NCBI RefSeq assembly: GCF_001659605.2
Contig: NC_035170.2
Location: forward strand, 20,909,190 to 20,973,189
DNA length: 64,000 bases
Direction of reading: 5' to 3'
Source of the DNA: Manihot esculenta
Lineage: Eukaryota; Streptophyta; Magnoliopsida; Malpighiales; Euphorbiaceae
The notes under the pieces are model-generated. The model was not told where the DNA came from and searched no databases. It saw only the letters and a list, made by a program, of their open reading frames with translations. The translations under genes and the position numbers were made by a program. This document shows positions 43,401 to 53,765 of this stretch, piece by piece; the stretch's first letter is position 1; each line of letters starts with the position of its first letter.

Positions 43401-45724
43401 TTCATGAAGTTTTAAGTAAGTTTTATGAAGGTTTTATGTTAGAATGGGTAGATATGCATGTTTAAGGTTTATGTGGGTTTTATGCCCAATGTATGTTATG
43501 TGATGATGTGTTGAGGAGTTTAAGTTAGTTCCTTTGCTCTCTTTGCTTGTGGGAGTGTGTATGCATGCTTGGGAGAGAGTATGTGAGGTTTGGGGTTGTT
43601 TTGTGAGGTTTAGGAGGCTGGTATGCACGAAGGCTGAGTTCTGATGAACTCAGGTTCGGCCGCCGAAAGTGGTTTCGGCCGCCGAACGTGCCTATGGATG
43701 CGTGGTTTGGCCGCCTAACCTTGCCCCCGAAAGTTGAGTTGTGGCTTGAAAGCAGACTTTCGGCCGCCGAAGGTAATGTTCGGCCGCCGAAAGTGCCTGA
43801 CTTTCGTCTCTGGAGTGAGGGTTCGGCCGCCGAAGGTGCCGCCGAACCTACCCGAGTTTCGTCTCTGGAGGAGACTTTCGGCCACCGAAGGTGCCGCCGA
43901 AAGTGCCTGTCCAGCCTTTTCATGGCTGTTTTCTATACATGTTTCAGTGATGTTTAGAGGGGTTTTTGGGGAGTTGCTTATGAGTTGTTAGAATGTGTTT
44001 AGTACCTCATGTGAGTCCATCTGTGTAGGATTGGACCTGAGGAGAGGTGTCTAGCTTCAGTGCTAGTTGACCCTGAGTTTGTTGAGCAGAGGCTTCAGGT
44101 GAGTAGAACTAACTTAATCTTTTATGCACAAACTCTAATGCCTAAAGCATGAGCATGCATCATGATTATGTATAGTAGGTTGATTGCACTAGTTCACGAA
44201 TATGTTGCATTGCATTATTTGATGTTGATGCTGAGGTAGGGTGGACCGAGGCGACGTCAATAGCCCATATCTGTCACGAGTCTTGTTTAGTCCTTTGGGA
44301 GCCGGACAAGTACATGTAGGAAAGTCCTTGTGAGCTCTCTGTGGACCAAACACCATGTCCTGTATGTTTCAGGCCTTTGTGAGCTCCTATGGGGGAGCCG
44401 GGCACCGACAGAGGGTATTTTTGATGTCATGTCCATCCTCTGAGAGGAAAGATGCATGCAAACAGACAGACTCTCAGAAACCAGGGTCCGTGGGGAATAA
44501 TTATAGCATGAGCCCCGAGACGGACAAGATGATGTGATTTCTCTGTGTTATGACGCATTTCATGAATGCATGAATAAGAAGAATAAAATGTCTTTATAAT
44601 AAAGAATAATAATATACCTAAAAATGGAGGAACTAAATCAAATGTTTTTCTCTGTTTCTACTCACTGGGCTCTTGTAGCTCACCCCCATTCCCTTAACCC
44701 CAGTTTTGCAGGGCCAGAGTAAGTAAGCCAGAGTAAGTCAGAAAGAGCTATGGGATAGAAGAGGTTCAAGCATGGGTTGCCATGTTTGGTTGTAATAGCT
44801 TAGCTGCTTATTGTATATGTTTATAGAGATAGTATGTAATGTAATTTGCTAAAGAGATGATATGTTATGTAATGCTATGAATGCTTGTATGCTTGTACAG
44901 TTTAGTTGTGGACATGATGATATATGGACATGATGATAGATGGACTTGTTGTATGGTCCTTATGTATATAAAGAATATGAAAGAATAGAAAGAGTAATGT
45001 TATAAAGAGATAGAGCCAAGTAAGAAAAGTATAGATATGCCATGTGTTGTAGCATGAGATGTATAGAATTGTGCTTTGCCTAGTGTTGGTAAATCCCTTG
45101 GTTTTGCATGATCAATAAGAAATGTTTTAAGAATGTTTTCAAGTTATATGAGATGTTTTAATGTTATGAGTTTTGAATGGCCCGTGAGGGAAGAAAGGGT
45201 TCCAATCCCTTGACCCAAAGCAGGCATGGTTTTATGAAACGTTTTCATGTTGGCCAAGCTTAATGATTCTCCATTGGAGCAGCCTTTATGGACTCCAGAG
45301 TGGGGATAAGGTATGAGCAAGAGCATGCACAAAGTTAAGCTTGGTAAAGTTATAAGAACAGTTTTCAGTTTTAGGCCATACTCAGGGTAAGCCTGGGATA
45401 TGGAAAGCTTTAAGTTTTATGAAAAGTTTGATCATGCACGGGATTATACCTAAAGTTTCAGGATGTATAGAGGCTTACTACGGGTCCCGGCGGCCTTAAG
45501 CCGATCTGGATCCTAGTGCCGAGCAGTTTGGGGCCGTTACAAGAGGGGTACCGGTTTCCGGGCTGTTACACTTTCAAACTCTCCATAGTTTCGGTCAACC
45601 TCTCAAGAGTCCTATAGTGCCTTCTAAACTCATCACCAACTGACTTTTTGAAGAGTTTATAATCACTAGCCATGTCCAGTTCATTTTTATCATCACTATC
45701 CACTACATTCTTGTCTTTACTCAT
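37450..45724 (-). CDS. Element B gag-like ORF, split by element C
   Basis: Starts at minus-strand ATG 45724 (MSKDKNVVDSDDKNELDMAS), runs to 45571, is interrupted by the whole of element C, and continues 38065-37450. Leaving out C and one copy of CTTTC, the frame is 765 nt (254 residues) with no stop. Features: acidic N-terminus, a helical FRRHYRTLERLTETMESLK stretch, then RQRFIPSHYYRDL, the phrase found in gypsy gag/pol linkers, a Val/Ile/Glu-rich middle and an end reaching into the LTR. There is no zinc finger, protease or polymerase. Its open frame suggests it stayed under constraint or decayed little before C landed; now it is disrupted. Confidence 0.7.
38066..40877 (+). mobile_element. 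Element C 5' LTR
   Basis: TGTAAGACCCCGC to GGGCTGTTACA. It differs from the 3' LTR only at 39191, 40112 and 40428 by my reading. TATATA lies at 38435-38440. It contains at least nine TTCGGCCGCCGAA palindromes and strong donor-like sites (CAG/GTGAGT near 38490, GAG/GTAAGT near 38680, CAG/GTGAGT near 39408). Confidence 0.95.
38255..39195 (+). repeat. Paired 13-bp CpG palindromes in the element C 5' LTR
   Basis: TTCGGCCGCCGAA (self-complementary around a central base) starts at 38255/38275, 38347/38367, 38962/38981 and 39066/39086, that is in pairs 19-20 bp apart, with further single or partial copies at about 39129 and 39183. The same pairing at 20 bp is seen in the solo LTRs (for example 18230/18250 and 18321/18341). 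Confidence 0.9.
40880..40891 (+). promoter_or_regulatory. Element C primer-binding site
   Basis: TGGTATCAGAGC two bases after the 5' LTR, complementary to the 3' end of initiator methionine tRNA, the usual chromovirus primer. Confidence 0.95.
41387..42046 (+). CDS. Element C gag fragment with zinc knuckle
   Basis: 219 residues from ATG 41387. Acidic, Ser-rich first half; basic linker (TKRGRKWGRARAPKQWGKTR); then CLRCGRLHRGPC (from residue 129, a degenerate finger) and CFRCGQEGHFACDC (Cys147, Cys150, His155, Cys160: a perfect CX2CX4HX4C knuckle that binds RNA in gag proteins). It keeps only the C-terminal nucleocapsid part of a gypsy gag; the capsid part and everything after are missing. It could still encode a small RNA-binding protein; whether it is translated is unknown. 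Confidence 0.7.
   Translation: MQGARSSMESDPSEWESEPFPFARSGGDDRARDPEGSVEVCREVMVQRRDVSLQVNMDEESMEKSKASKSSSSGEVDPSMLSTATKRGRKWGRARAPKQWGKTRKGRLWKRFRLDAEDGSSSGRGPTRCLRCGRLHRGPCRVGTTACFRCGQEGHFACDCPTAPRRVWSQQRASGAVAQASVPGRGADTSNAVMPGTLTCSCSDVCVCALVCFPFLLWL
42047..42744 (+). other. Element C interior, non-coding remainder
   Basis: No significant frame. Ends in TTTGTTTGAACATTCGGGGA and a purine run, the 3' end typical of Tekay-type elements. Confidence 0.6.
42745..42758 (+). promoter_or_regulatory. Element C polypurine tract
   Basis: AAGGGGGGAAGAA directly before the 3' LTR, the plus-strand priming site. Confidence 0.9.
42759..45570 (+). mobile_element. Element C 3' LTR
   Basis: 2,812 bp, same length as the 5' LTR, with substitutions at 43884, 44805 and 45121 only. 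Confidence 0.95.
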
Positions 45725-47228
45725 TATGCCTTAAATTAATAAAGAACAAAGAGAACTAGTAAATATGTTGTTAGAAATAAAAGCACTCAAGTGTTTGCAC
45801 TCTTTCCACTCTTTTGTTGATTCTTCAATACACTTCAAAAACTAAGGTCAACCAACCAACGATAAGGTGCGTTTAAAGAAATAAAGAAGAAAACTTAAAG
45901 AAAGAAGGAAGCATGCAAAAACCAGAAAGAAGAAACTGACAATTTAGAAAGTAACACACAAACAAGGTTTTATGCTACTTGAAAATTATCACCTAGAGTA
46001 TAAATACAAGCAAACAATACTCTACCAATGTGAAGGAAGTAAAAGCAAGTTTAAACAAAAAACAGAAACTTAGAATTCAAATGGAAATGAATATGAACAA
46101 AAAGTTTGAATTTAATTCACTTCAGAGCAAATTAAATATGAATCTATTTAAATCTACCCAAAAAGGCAAGTATCAAAACCCCACAAATAGAATAAAAAAA
46201 ATTAAATTTCACTCAACTTTAACATTATGGATGAATTTTCTAGTTTTAAAAAAAGGATTTGATATCAAATCAATTTAGGTGCAATTGTCTTAAATGAGTA
46301 CTTTAGAAAAATATGCAGAATTTCTTTTATTTTCCAATCTGAATTCAAATCAATTCAAAATTCAAAATTAATTTCCCTAAATTTCATCCATCAATTGAGA
46401 AAGATAAGACGATATAGATGAAATAAGAAGTATATCACAATTTCAGTAAAAAAAAAAACACAAAAAGAAGATCTCACAATCTTTTGGCCATACAAGAGTA
46501 ATTGTTGGAATTTTTTTTCTTTTTTTGTAAATTTTAAATTTGTCTTCCAAAAATGAGATTAGGTAATGATTTCAAACAATCAAAAAGGTATAGCCATGGA
46601 CACATGAAACTTTACTGAAATCAACAAGGAAGAAGAAAGAAAAACTCAAAAAAACCCTAGAAAAGATAAATTAGAATTTACCTCACTTTGCCTCTGATAT
46701 GTGGAACTCTGTGACATAAGCCTCAAATCCACACGCACAATTAGATATGGAATCCAAAGATTTGATAAACCCACCTCCTATGGCACCATGCACTTAGAGA
46801 AGCTGAAACACTAATGATAGAAGAATTTAGACGAGAATCTGACAAACGCCACAACAAATAGTTAATAAATTAGCCAAGATTCTTGATGCAATTTATGAAA
46901 GCAAATCCTCACTCTCACTTAAAGCAATACACAACAAAGGCATGAAAAAAAATTCTGAAAATTTTGATGCAAAAGTTCCTTTTTACAAGTGTTCCTTATC
47001 CTTATATAGTAAGGAGAAAATTAAAATCCTAAGGCACTCTTCTTCTTTTTATTACTCGTTTTTTAAATCTCACACAACTGAAATGAAACTTTGTTTTCTT
47101 TTTTTCTCTTTTTTTTATAAAAAAAATTGTAAAATAAACTCAAATAACAAAATAATGAGATAATTTGAAAAAAAATAAAAAAAAATTACGAAACAAATAA
47201 AAATAGATAAATAAGAAATTTATCTATC
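45725..47228 (-). other. Element B untranslated leader
   Basis: AT-rich sequence between the element B 5' LTR/primer site and its gag start. It holds the partial LTR copy listed separately and no frame I trust. Confidence 0.5.
46700..47045 (-). repeat. Third, partial LTR copy inside element B
   Basis: From GATATGTGGAACTCTGTGAC to about AAAATCCTAAGGCACTC it matches the first ~340 bp of the element B LTRs (as read on +), including CCTCAAA-CCACACGCAC and CCTTATATAGTAAG. A CTCTGATA remnant of the primer-binding site sits beside it. So LTR plus primer site occurs twice in tandem at this end. Confidence 0.8.
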
Positions 47229-47246
47229 ACCGTGCTCTGATACCCA
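47229..47246 (-). promoter_or_regulatory. Element B primer-binding site
   Basis: Complement of CCGTGCTCTGATACCCA, that is TGGGTATCAGAGC, an initiator-Met-tRNA type site next to the 5' LTR. Confidence 0.85.
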
Positions 47247-47247
47247 C

Positions 47248-48048
47248 TGACATGGAATCCTATAGCATAAGCCTCAAACCTACACGAACGAGTAGATATG
47301 AAATCTAAAGATTTGCTAAACCCGCCTCTTATGGCACTCCACACTTAGAGAAACAGAAACACCAATGATATAAGAGTTTAGATGAGAATCCGACAAACGC
47401 CACAATGAATAGTTGATAAGTTAGCCAAGATTCTTGATGCAATTGATGAAAGCAAATCCTTATTCTCACTCAAAGCAATACATGCCAAAGGCATGAAGAA
47501 TAATTCTAAAAATTTTGATTCAAAAGTTTCCTCTTATAAGTGTTCCTTATCCTTATATAGTAAGCAGAAAATTAAAATCCTAAGACATTCTTCTTAAGGT
47601 TGGTCGAACCACACACAAGGCCCAAGCTCAATCACACACTAAAATAACACATCAAACTCATATGTATTAAAATATAAGTTCAAAACATGACCCAACACTC
47701 AAAAGATAAAATCTGGCCAGAATACAAGTCCAAACAAAACCAAAATAAAGCAAGTGTTTAAAAAATAAAACAAAGCAAGCCCATCATGACAAACCTGAAT
47801 CTTCACAAAAACCTTTCTTAATATTCATTTTAGGCTTCCCTTTGTGTAGTTTTGGCTCATAGGCTTGATTAGGCTCCTTAAGCCTATGATTGTAAGTGTT
47901 GCACCAAATCTGCCTCATATGAATTGAAGGATACCTCAAGTGTATTTAGATCATATGAATATCATTTTGAACTCCTTTTAGACCCATTTGAATGATATAA
48001 GGTTGTTCCACTCCATTGTTAGAAATTTACCCTATTGGATCTGTATCA
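47248..48048 (-). mobile_element. Element B 5' LTR
   Basis: TGACATGGAATCC to GGATCTGTATCA, 801 bp; clearly diverged from the 827-bp 3' LTR, so B is much older than C. Confidence 0.85.
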
Positions 48049-48099
48049 AAGGCCATGAGCCTAAATCTCTGAAGTTGCCAGTCAGGCCATGAGTCTGAA

Positions 48100-49110
48100 T
48101 CTCTCAGAAGAAGAATCATGGTTAGGAGCCCAAAAGACGCTAAAAAGGGTCAAAAGCTCAAAAAAAGCAAAGCAAAAATGTTCAAAAGAAGAATCAGGGC
48201 TAGGAGCCCGAAAGACACACGAAAGCAAAATGCTCGGAACCAGACTCAGGGCTAAGCTCCCGGAAGATGCATGAGAGCAAAATGCTCTAAAGCATACTCA
48301 AGGCTAAGAGCCTGGAAGATGCATGAGAGCAAAATGCTCGAAAGCAGACTCAAGGCTAAGTGCCCGGAAGATGCACCAAGAGAAAAATGCTCGAAAGAAA
48401 ACTCAAGGATGAGTGGCCGGAAGATGCACGAAAGCAAAATGCTCAGAAGTAGACTCAAGGCTAAGTGCCCGAAAGATGAACGAGAGCAAAATGCTCGGAA
48501 GCAGACTCAAGGCTAAGTGCCCGAAAGATGCACCAAGAGCACAATGCTCAGAAGCAGACTCATGGCTGAGTTCTGAGAGCCCGAAAGAAGCGCAAGAGCA
48601 AAAATACTTGGAAGCATACTCAGGGAAAAAGAGGCCAAAAGTAGCACGAGAGCAAAAATGCTCGAAATCAAACTCAGGGCTAAAAGCTCGGAAGAAGCAT
48701 GGGAGTAGAAATGCTCGAAAGTAGAATTAGGGATAGGAGCTCGAACAACGCCCAAAAACAAAAATGCTTAGAGTGCTTAAGGGCTAAGAGCTCAAAAGAA
48801 ACCCAAAAGAAAAATTCTTAGAAGAATTAGAGCTAAAAGCCCAACGGACGCTTAAAGGCAAAAAGCCCAAAAGTCGCTTAAGGGCAAAAAGCCCGGAAGA
48901 AGACCAGAAGACGCTCGCAAGCAAAGTGCTCGGACAAAGACCTAGGGCTAAGAGCTCAAAACACGACAAGAGCAAAAGTGCTCGGGAAAATCAGGGCTAA
49001 AGAAGCTCAAAAGCTTAGCAAGAGCCCAAAAAGCTCATAAAAAGAATCATGGCTAAAGAGCCTGAAAAACAATAAGGGCAAAATGCTCGTAAATAAAGAA
49101 AAAAGCGAAA
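48100..49110 (+). repeat. ~52-bp tandem array in element A 3' region
   Basis: Period 52-53 bp in the best part (GGAAGATGCA at 48262, 48314, 48366 and 48419). Theme: GAGCAAAATGCTCGGAAGCA then GACTCAAGGCTAAGAGCCC; GAGCAAAATGCTC is itself a small palindrome. It becomes irregular after 48600. The period is not a multiple of three and the reading frames through it are chance. Confidence 0.9.
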
Positions 49111-51512
49111 TATCTCACGACCCTTAGAAAATTTTAAAAACACAAACCAAGGGTTCCATATAGTAACTCAATAGTTTTTTATGGGATTTTTATCAAGTAG
49201 TCTGTCTATTACTCTTTTTGTTCATATAAATCTTAAGTATCGTTATCTCGACATGCCATCAGGGCTAAAACAAGTCGTAAATGACCTGCTGACCCAACGA
49301 GACATTTAGATTTCATATAAAAGACAGGGCTAAGTATGCCCCATAAGAAACAGTCCAAACTAAAGAGCAAAAAGTATCAAGCATCAAATTGCAATAAAAA
49401 ACAGAAGTAATTTCATTAAAATAAAAACGTGTGTTACAAAGAATTAAGAGTAAAGGAGCAACGGAAACACAAGCCCGCCTCATATTTACAAATAAAAAAT
49501 TTTTTGAAAAGGAGAAAGCTTTCAATTCTCCCAAGAAGAAGTAAGGTCACCAATCAGGTCAGGCTCAACTTCAGAGATGTTCTTTGGGCATCAACAATCG
49601 CGACAATTGGATTTTCTATAATATCACCTTCCAAAGAAGGATCCATATGAGCATTTGCAGCTTCAAGCATAAGTGGACCATCACCAATCTGACTCGTACC
49701 CTGATCAAACTCAACTGCCAAAAAGGCTAGTGTCCCTTGAGGAGTAGGAGAATGAACTTTGGGGAAAGCATAGTCATCATATTGCACCTCTTCACCATCA
49801 GAATCACACTTTATAGCATGGAGAATACTAAGTGGGACAACATGAGACTCTCAAGCCTTTCGAAGGTCATCATTGAAGCCCGTCACATAGAAGCGAGTAG
49901 ACTGCTAAAAAACTTTGCCTTTAAATTTGACAGACTTGAGATATTTGTTAATCTAACTCCGGACGACCAATTCAGCATTTCCTTGAGCATTCACAATCTT
50001 CTTCTCATAATCTTTGATCAAACAGTAAGATCAAGGACCTCACTCTCGAGTTGTCTCTTCACAACTTTAGAAGCACTCAAGTCCCCTCAAGCCCTCTTCA
50101 ACTCCAACTTTGCTTCCCCAACTCCCCAGACAGCCATTGCATTTCCTTCTCAAGCTGGGCATACCGGGGAATTAGGGCTAAAAGCCCAATGGACGCTTAA
50201 AGGCAAAAAGCCCAAAAGTCGCTTAAGGGCAAAAAGCCTAGAAGAAGACTAGAAGACGCTCGCAAGCAAAGTGCTCGGACAAAGACCTAGGGCTAAGAGC
50301 TCGAAACACGACAAGAGCAAAAGTGCTCAGGAAAATCAAGGCTAAAGAAGCTCAAAAGCTTATTAAGAGCCCAAAAAGCTCATAAAAAGAATCATGGCTA
50401 AAGAGCCTGAAAAACAATAAGGGCAAAATGCTCGTAAATAAAGAAAAAAGCGAAATATCTCACGACCCTTAGAAAATTTTAAAAACACAAACCAAGGGTT
50501 CCATACAGTAACTCAATAGTTTTTTAAGAGATTTTTATCAAGTAGTCTGTCTATTACTCTTTTTGTTCAAATAAATCTTAAGTATCGTTATCTCGACATG
50601 CCATTAGGGCTAAAACAAGTCGTAAATGACCTGCAGACCTAACGAGACATTTAGATTTCATATAAAAGACAGGGCTAAGTATGCCCCACAAGAAACAGTC
50701 CAAACTAAAGAGCAAAAAGTATCAAGCATCAAATTGTAATAAAAAACAGAAGTAATTTCATTAAAATAAAAATGTGTGTTACAAAGAATTAAGAGCAAGG
50801 GAGCAACGGAAACACAAGCCTGTCGCATATTTACAAATAAAAAATTTTTTGAAAAGGAGAAAGCCTTCAATTCTCCCAGGAAGAAGTAAGGTCACCAACC
50901 AGGTCAGGCTCAACTTCAAAGGTGTTCTTTGGGCATTAGCAATCGCGACAATTGGATTTTTTATAATATCACCTTCCAAAGAAGGATCCATATGAGCATT
51001 TGCAGCTTCGAGCTTAAGTGGACCATCACCAATCTGACTCGTACCCTGATCAAACTCAGCTGCCAAACAGGCTAGTGTCCCTTGAGGAGTAGGAGGATGA
51101 ACTTTGGGGAAAGCATAGTCATCATATTGCACCTCTTCACCATCAGAATCATACTTTATAGCATGGAGAATACTGAGTGGGACAACATGAGACTCTCAAG
51201 CCTTTCGAATGCCATCATTGAAGCCCGTCACATAGAAGCGAGTAGACTGCTAAAAAACTTTACCTTTAAATTCGACAGACTTGAGATATTTGTTAATCTA
51301 ACTCCGGACGACCAATTCAGCATTTCCTTGAACATCCATAATCTTCTTCTCATAATCTTTGCATCAAACAGTAAGATCATGGACCTCGCTCTCGAGTTGC
51401 CTCTTCACAACTTTAAAAGCACACAAGTCCCCTCGAGCCCTGCTCAACTCCAACTTTACTTCCCCAACTCTCGAGACGGCCGTTGCATTTCCTCCTTAAG
51501 CTGGGCAGACCA
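48823..51512 (+). repeat. 1,345-bp tandem duplication in element A 3' region
   Basis: Unit 1 about 48823-50167, unit 2 about 50168-51512, constant offset 1,345 bp, a few percent different. Each unit holds the end of the ~52-bp array and the C-terminal part of the antisense ORF. The junction is in ACCGGGGAATTAG at about 50166-50175. Confidence 0.85.
49523..50160 (-). pseudogene. Duplicated C-terminal part of the antisense ORF
   Basis: Minus-strand copy of the end of the antisense ORF made by the 1,345-bp duplication. Contains QYDDYAFPKVHSPTPQGTLA and ends EVEPDLIGDLTSSWEN at 49523 after a frame change. Confidence 0.65.
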
Positions 51513-53531
51513 GGCAGCAAGGCTCTTCTCTCTTTAATCCGCAAAAGCCTTCTCTTAAGCATGTCTAGCCTCTATGGCAGATCTCTCTTCAATAATTTGC
51601 ACTTCTAAAAGAGCAATTTTCTCACCCTAAGTCTAGTTGTCTTGAATAAGCCCCTCTAGTCGATTCATCTCCCCTTCATATTGACTCTTTAACGCAGCAG
51701 TCACCTGCACAACCTCCTTTTCCTTAGCCTTCTCGATATCATGGAGAGCAGCCTCCCAAGATCTAGCCATTTTTCCCTCTAGCTCCGTTAGGGCACCAAG
51801 AAGCTACAGGACAAAACGATTAATCAAAAAATGACTAAAAATCTCCAAGTAAGAAAAAAGTAAGAAAAACTCATAAGAAGGACTTGTCTTTTAGATGCGT
51901 TGAAAAGGTCCCCCTCTGTCCCTGTAGCAAATGAAGCTGACTACTCAATGGACTGAACTACATGGAAAATTGTGCTCACCATATGAGGATTAGTCAGATT
52001 CGGTGATGCCTCAAAGATATGATTGCTAAACAGCTTGGCAATAGAGGTAGGCATAGAGTTAGGGTTCAGTTGAAAGTGTACCCCTAACTCATTGGAAATC
52101 AAGGCGGTTGGAAGATCGCCACTGGTCTCCTGAGGTGAGCTCTCCTTAAGTTTGCCTTTATTTGCTTTGTTCGATGAAGGCTTTCTTGAAGGAAAGAAAG
52201 ACGAAGTTCCTTTTCGAGAGGAGACCAGCTCAAACTCCTTCACTAGCCTTCTCTTTTTGCTGGTCGTCCCTGTAGCAATAGTAGTTGTCTCCTGAACCAA
52301 CCAAGAGTTTTTTCATTTCAAACTCTCACCAACCTCCTCAGTTGGATAAGACTGGTCTGGGGTTACCACTGCTCTCACAATAGCAACCTCCAAGCTACCC
52401 TCAAAAGTAGGAGCATCCCTAGCCACGATAGGCGCGACCATAGTCTGATTAGAGCTAACTAAGGTCAACTCCACATTAGCCCCAACAGAAGACGAAGGAA
52501 GTACGGCTTAGGCTGGAATCAACTCCATCCTCAGCATCTCCACCACCACATCCATAGTCTTCCTAGTCTTAAAAGCTTTGACAACATCCCGTTTGAGGGA
52601 GAAGTTCTGAGGTGTGGAAATTTTTTTCCATAGGAACTATGGAAGCTGCAAAAAGCACCAAAAACAAATAAGAAACATAGAATGACAAAACCAATAAAAA
52701 AGCAACACCAAGAAGAATGATCAGTACCAATAGAATAACAACCCTCCCCCGGGCGGATATCCAAACACTTGAAGAAATCATATTTGAAAGGCAGGGAGGT
52801 TATTTGAGTAAAATACAGTTGTTCCCACTCATAAAAAAGGGAAAGAGTTACAGAAAGTGTCAACAACCCCCCATCCTAACTCTAAGCCCCAGTCGAAGCT
52901 CCCCTTGGCTCCGACTATTGCAAAATGCTCCACCCAATGCTTGATGGAGTCTTTGTGGCCGATGAATATGCCCAAGCCATTCCTACTACAGAAGCTCAAG
53001 AAACCGTTGTTGGCTTTTGAAATCTTGAAGAAAGCCTAAAATAGGCCTAAGGAGAGAGCAATGCCCCAACCTCCAGACATTACCTCAAAGGTGCTCATGA
53101 ATAAGATCGCATTAAGGGTCAGCATTCGTGGCGCGACCTAGTAAAAACAGAATGAACGAACCTAGAAAAGGGGAAAGAAAAACCATAGTCAATCTGCTTC
53201 AAATAAAAGACGAGTTTCCTCCTAGACTGGGCGTCTGCCAGGTCAGGAGGAAGAGGGAAGAAGAATAAGGCAATCTGTTTGTTGGAATTCGGAGCTCGAA
53301 TGTAATGAGTCTCTGTAGAAAGGAATGCTCAGGGAAAGTTTCCAAAAGGAAGGAAGAGGTGATCCTAGAAACCATTTTCTCAACCCGAAGGTATAGGAGA
53401 GGAGCCATCAGAAGAGGAATGCATACCATTAACTCGGAAAGCTTGGAAGAAGAAGGAAGAAGTGAGGATGACTCTAGAATAGCAAGCAAAAATGCAGAAG
53501 CAACGAAAGTGGGATAATAAAGGCAAACCAT
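50867..53531 (-). pseudogene. Element A antisense ORF (Tat-type aORF), decayed
   Basis: On the minus strand, from about 53531 down to 50867, with several frame changes. N-terminal part: FFKISKANNGFLSFCSRNGL (about 53020-52960), then HWVEHFAIVGAKGSFDWG, resembling the 'putative gypsy type transposon' family of antisense ORFs. Middle: a basic, Ser-rich 119-residue open stretch at 51941-52300 (SKKRRLVKEFELVSSRKGTS). Next is a coiled coil (RSWEAALHDIEKAKEKEVVQ, LKSQYEGEMNRLE, about 51770-51650), then YDSDGEEVQYDDYAFPKVHP. Function of these ORFs is unknown. Confidence 0.65.
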
Positions 53532-53765
53532 TTATTTGTACGTGAAATCAGGCATTAATGAGCATTCAAAGCACCACATTTTGGTAACCCAAATGACGAC
53601 AGCCATTAAAGTGCTTCTGGGACGTTGTGCGCATGTGTCATGTGTACTTATAACAGCTCATCATAACTCAAAGAAAATTAATGGTCTTACACTTGGCAGT
53701 AAGGTGTTAAATACGATTTGTTCCTCCAACCGTCGTAAATACCCTCAGAGAAGCAAAATAGCATT
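53532..53765 (+). other. Element A segment before its 3' LTR
   Basis: Short non-coding stretch ending CAGAGAAGCAAAATAGCATT; a weak polypurine run only. Confidence 0.4.

Larger units (their letters stand above)
38066..45570 (+). mobile_element. Young non-autonomous LTR element C, 7,505 bp (TSD CTTTC)
   Basis: Flanked by CTTTC at 38061-38065 and 45571-45575. Two 2,812-bp LTRs enclose a 1,881-bp interior with primer-binding site, a gag fragment and a polypurine tract, but no protease, polymerase or integrase. The 3' end of the interior (CATTCGGGGACGAATG then AAGGGGGGAAGAA) matches the signature of Tekay/Del-type chromoviruses, so its lost pol was probably of that type and it must be moved by a partner. 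Confidence 0.95.
36645..48048 (-). mobile_element. Non-autonomous gypsy element B (TSD AAGGC)
   Basis: Flanked by AAGGC at 36640-36644 and 48049-48053. LTRs 36645-37471 (3' LTR, since the element is on the minus strand) and 47248-48048 (5' LTR). Without its own insert C it is about 3.9 kb. It has a minus-strand gag-like ORF and no pol. Its primer-binding and polypurine sites are both in the expected minus-strand places. Confidence 0.85.

Noticed and set aside
48271..48724. Lys/Ser-rich + frames through the ~52-bp array
   Set aside because: The period is not a multiple of three and no unit repeats at the protein level; the same DNA array recurs in element D without an open frame.
52531..52866. 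Hydrophobic minus-strand frame that could look like a membrane protein
   Set aside because: It lies in the decayed antisense ORF of element A, in frames that conflict with the coiled-coil and basic regions on either side, with no sign of a real start.
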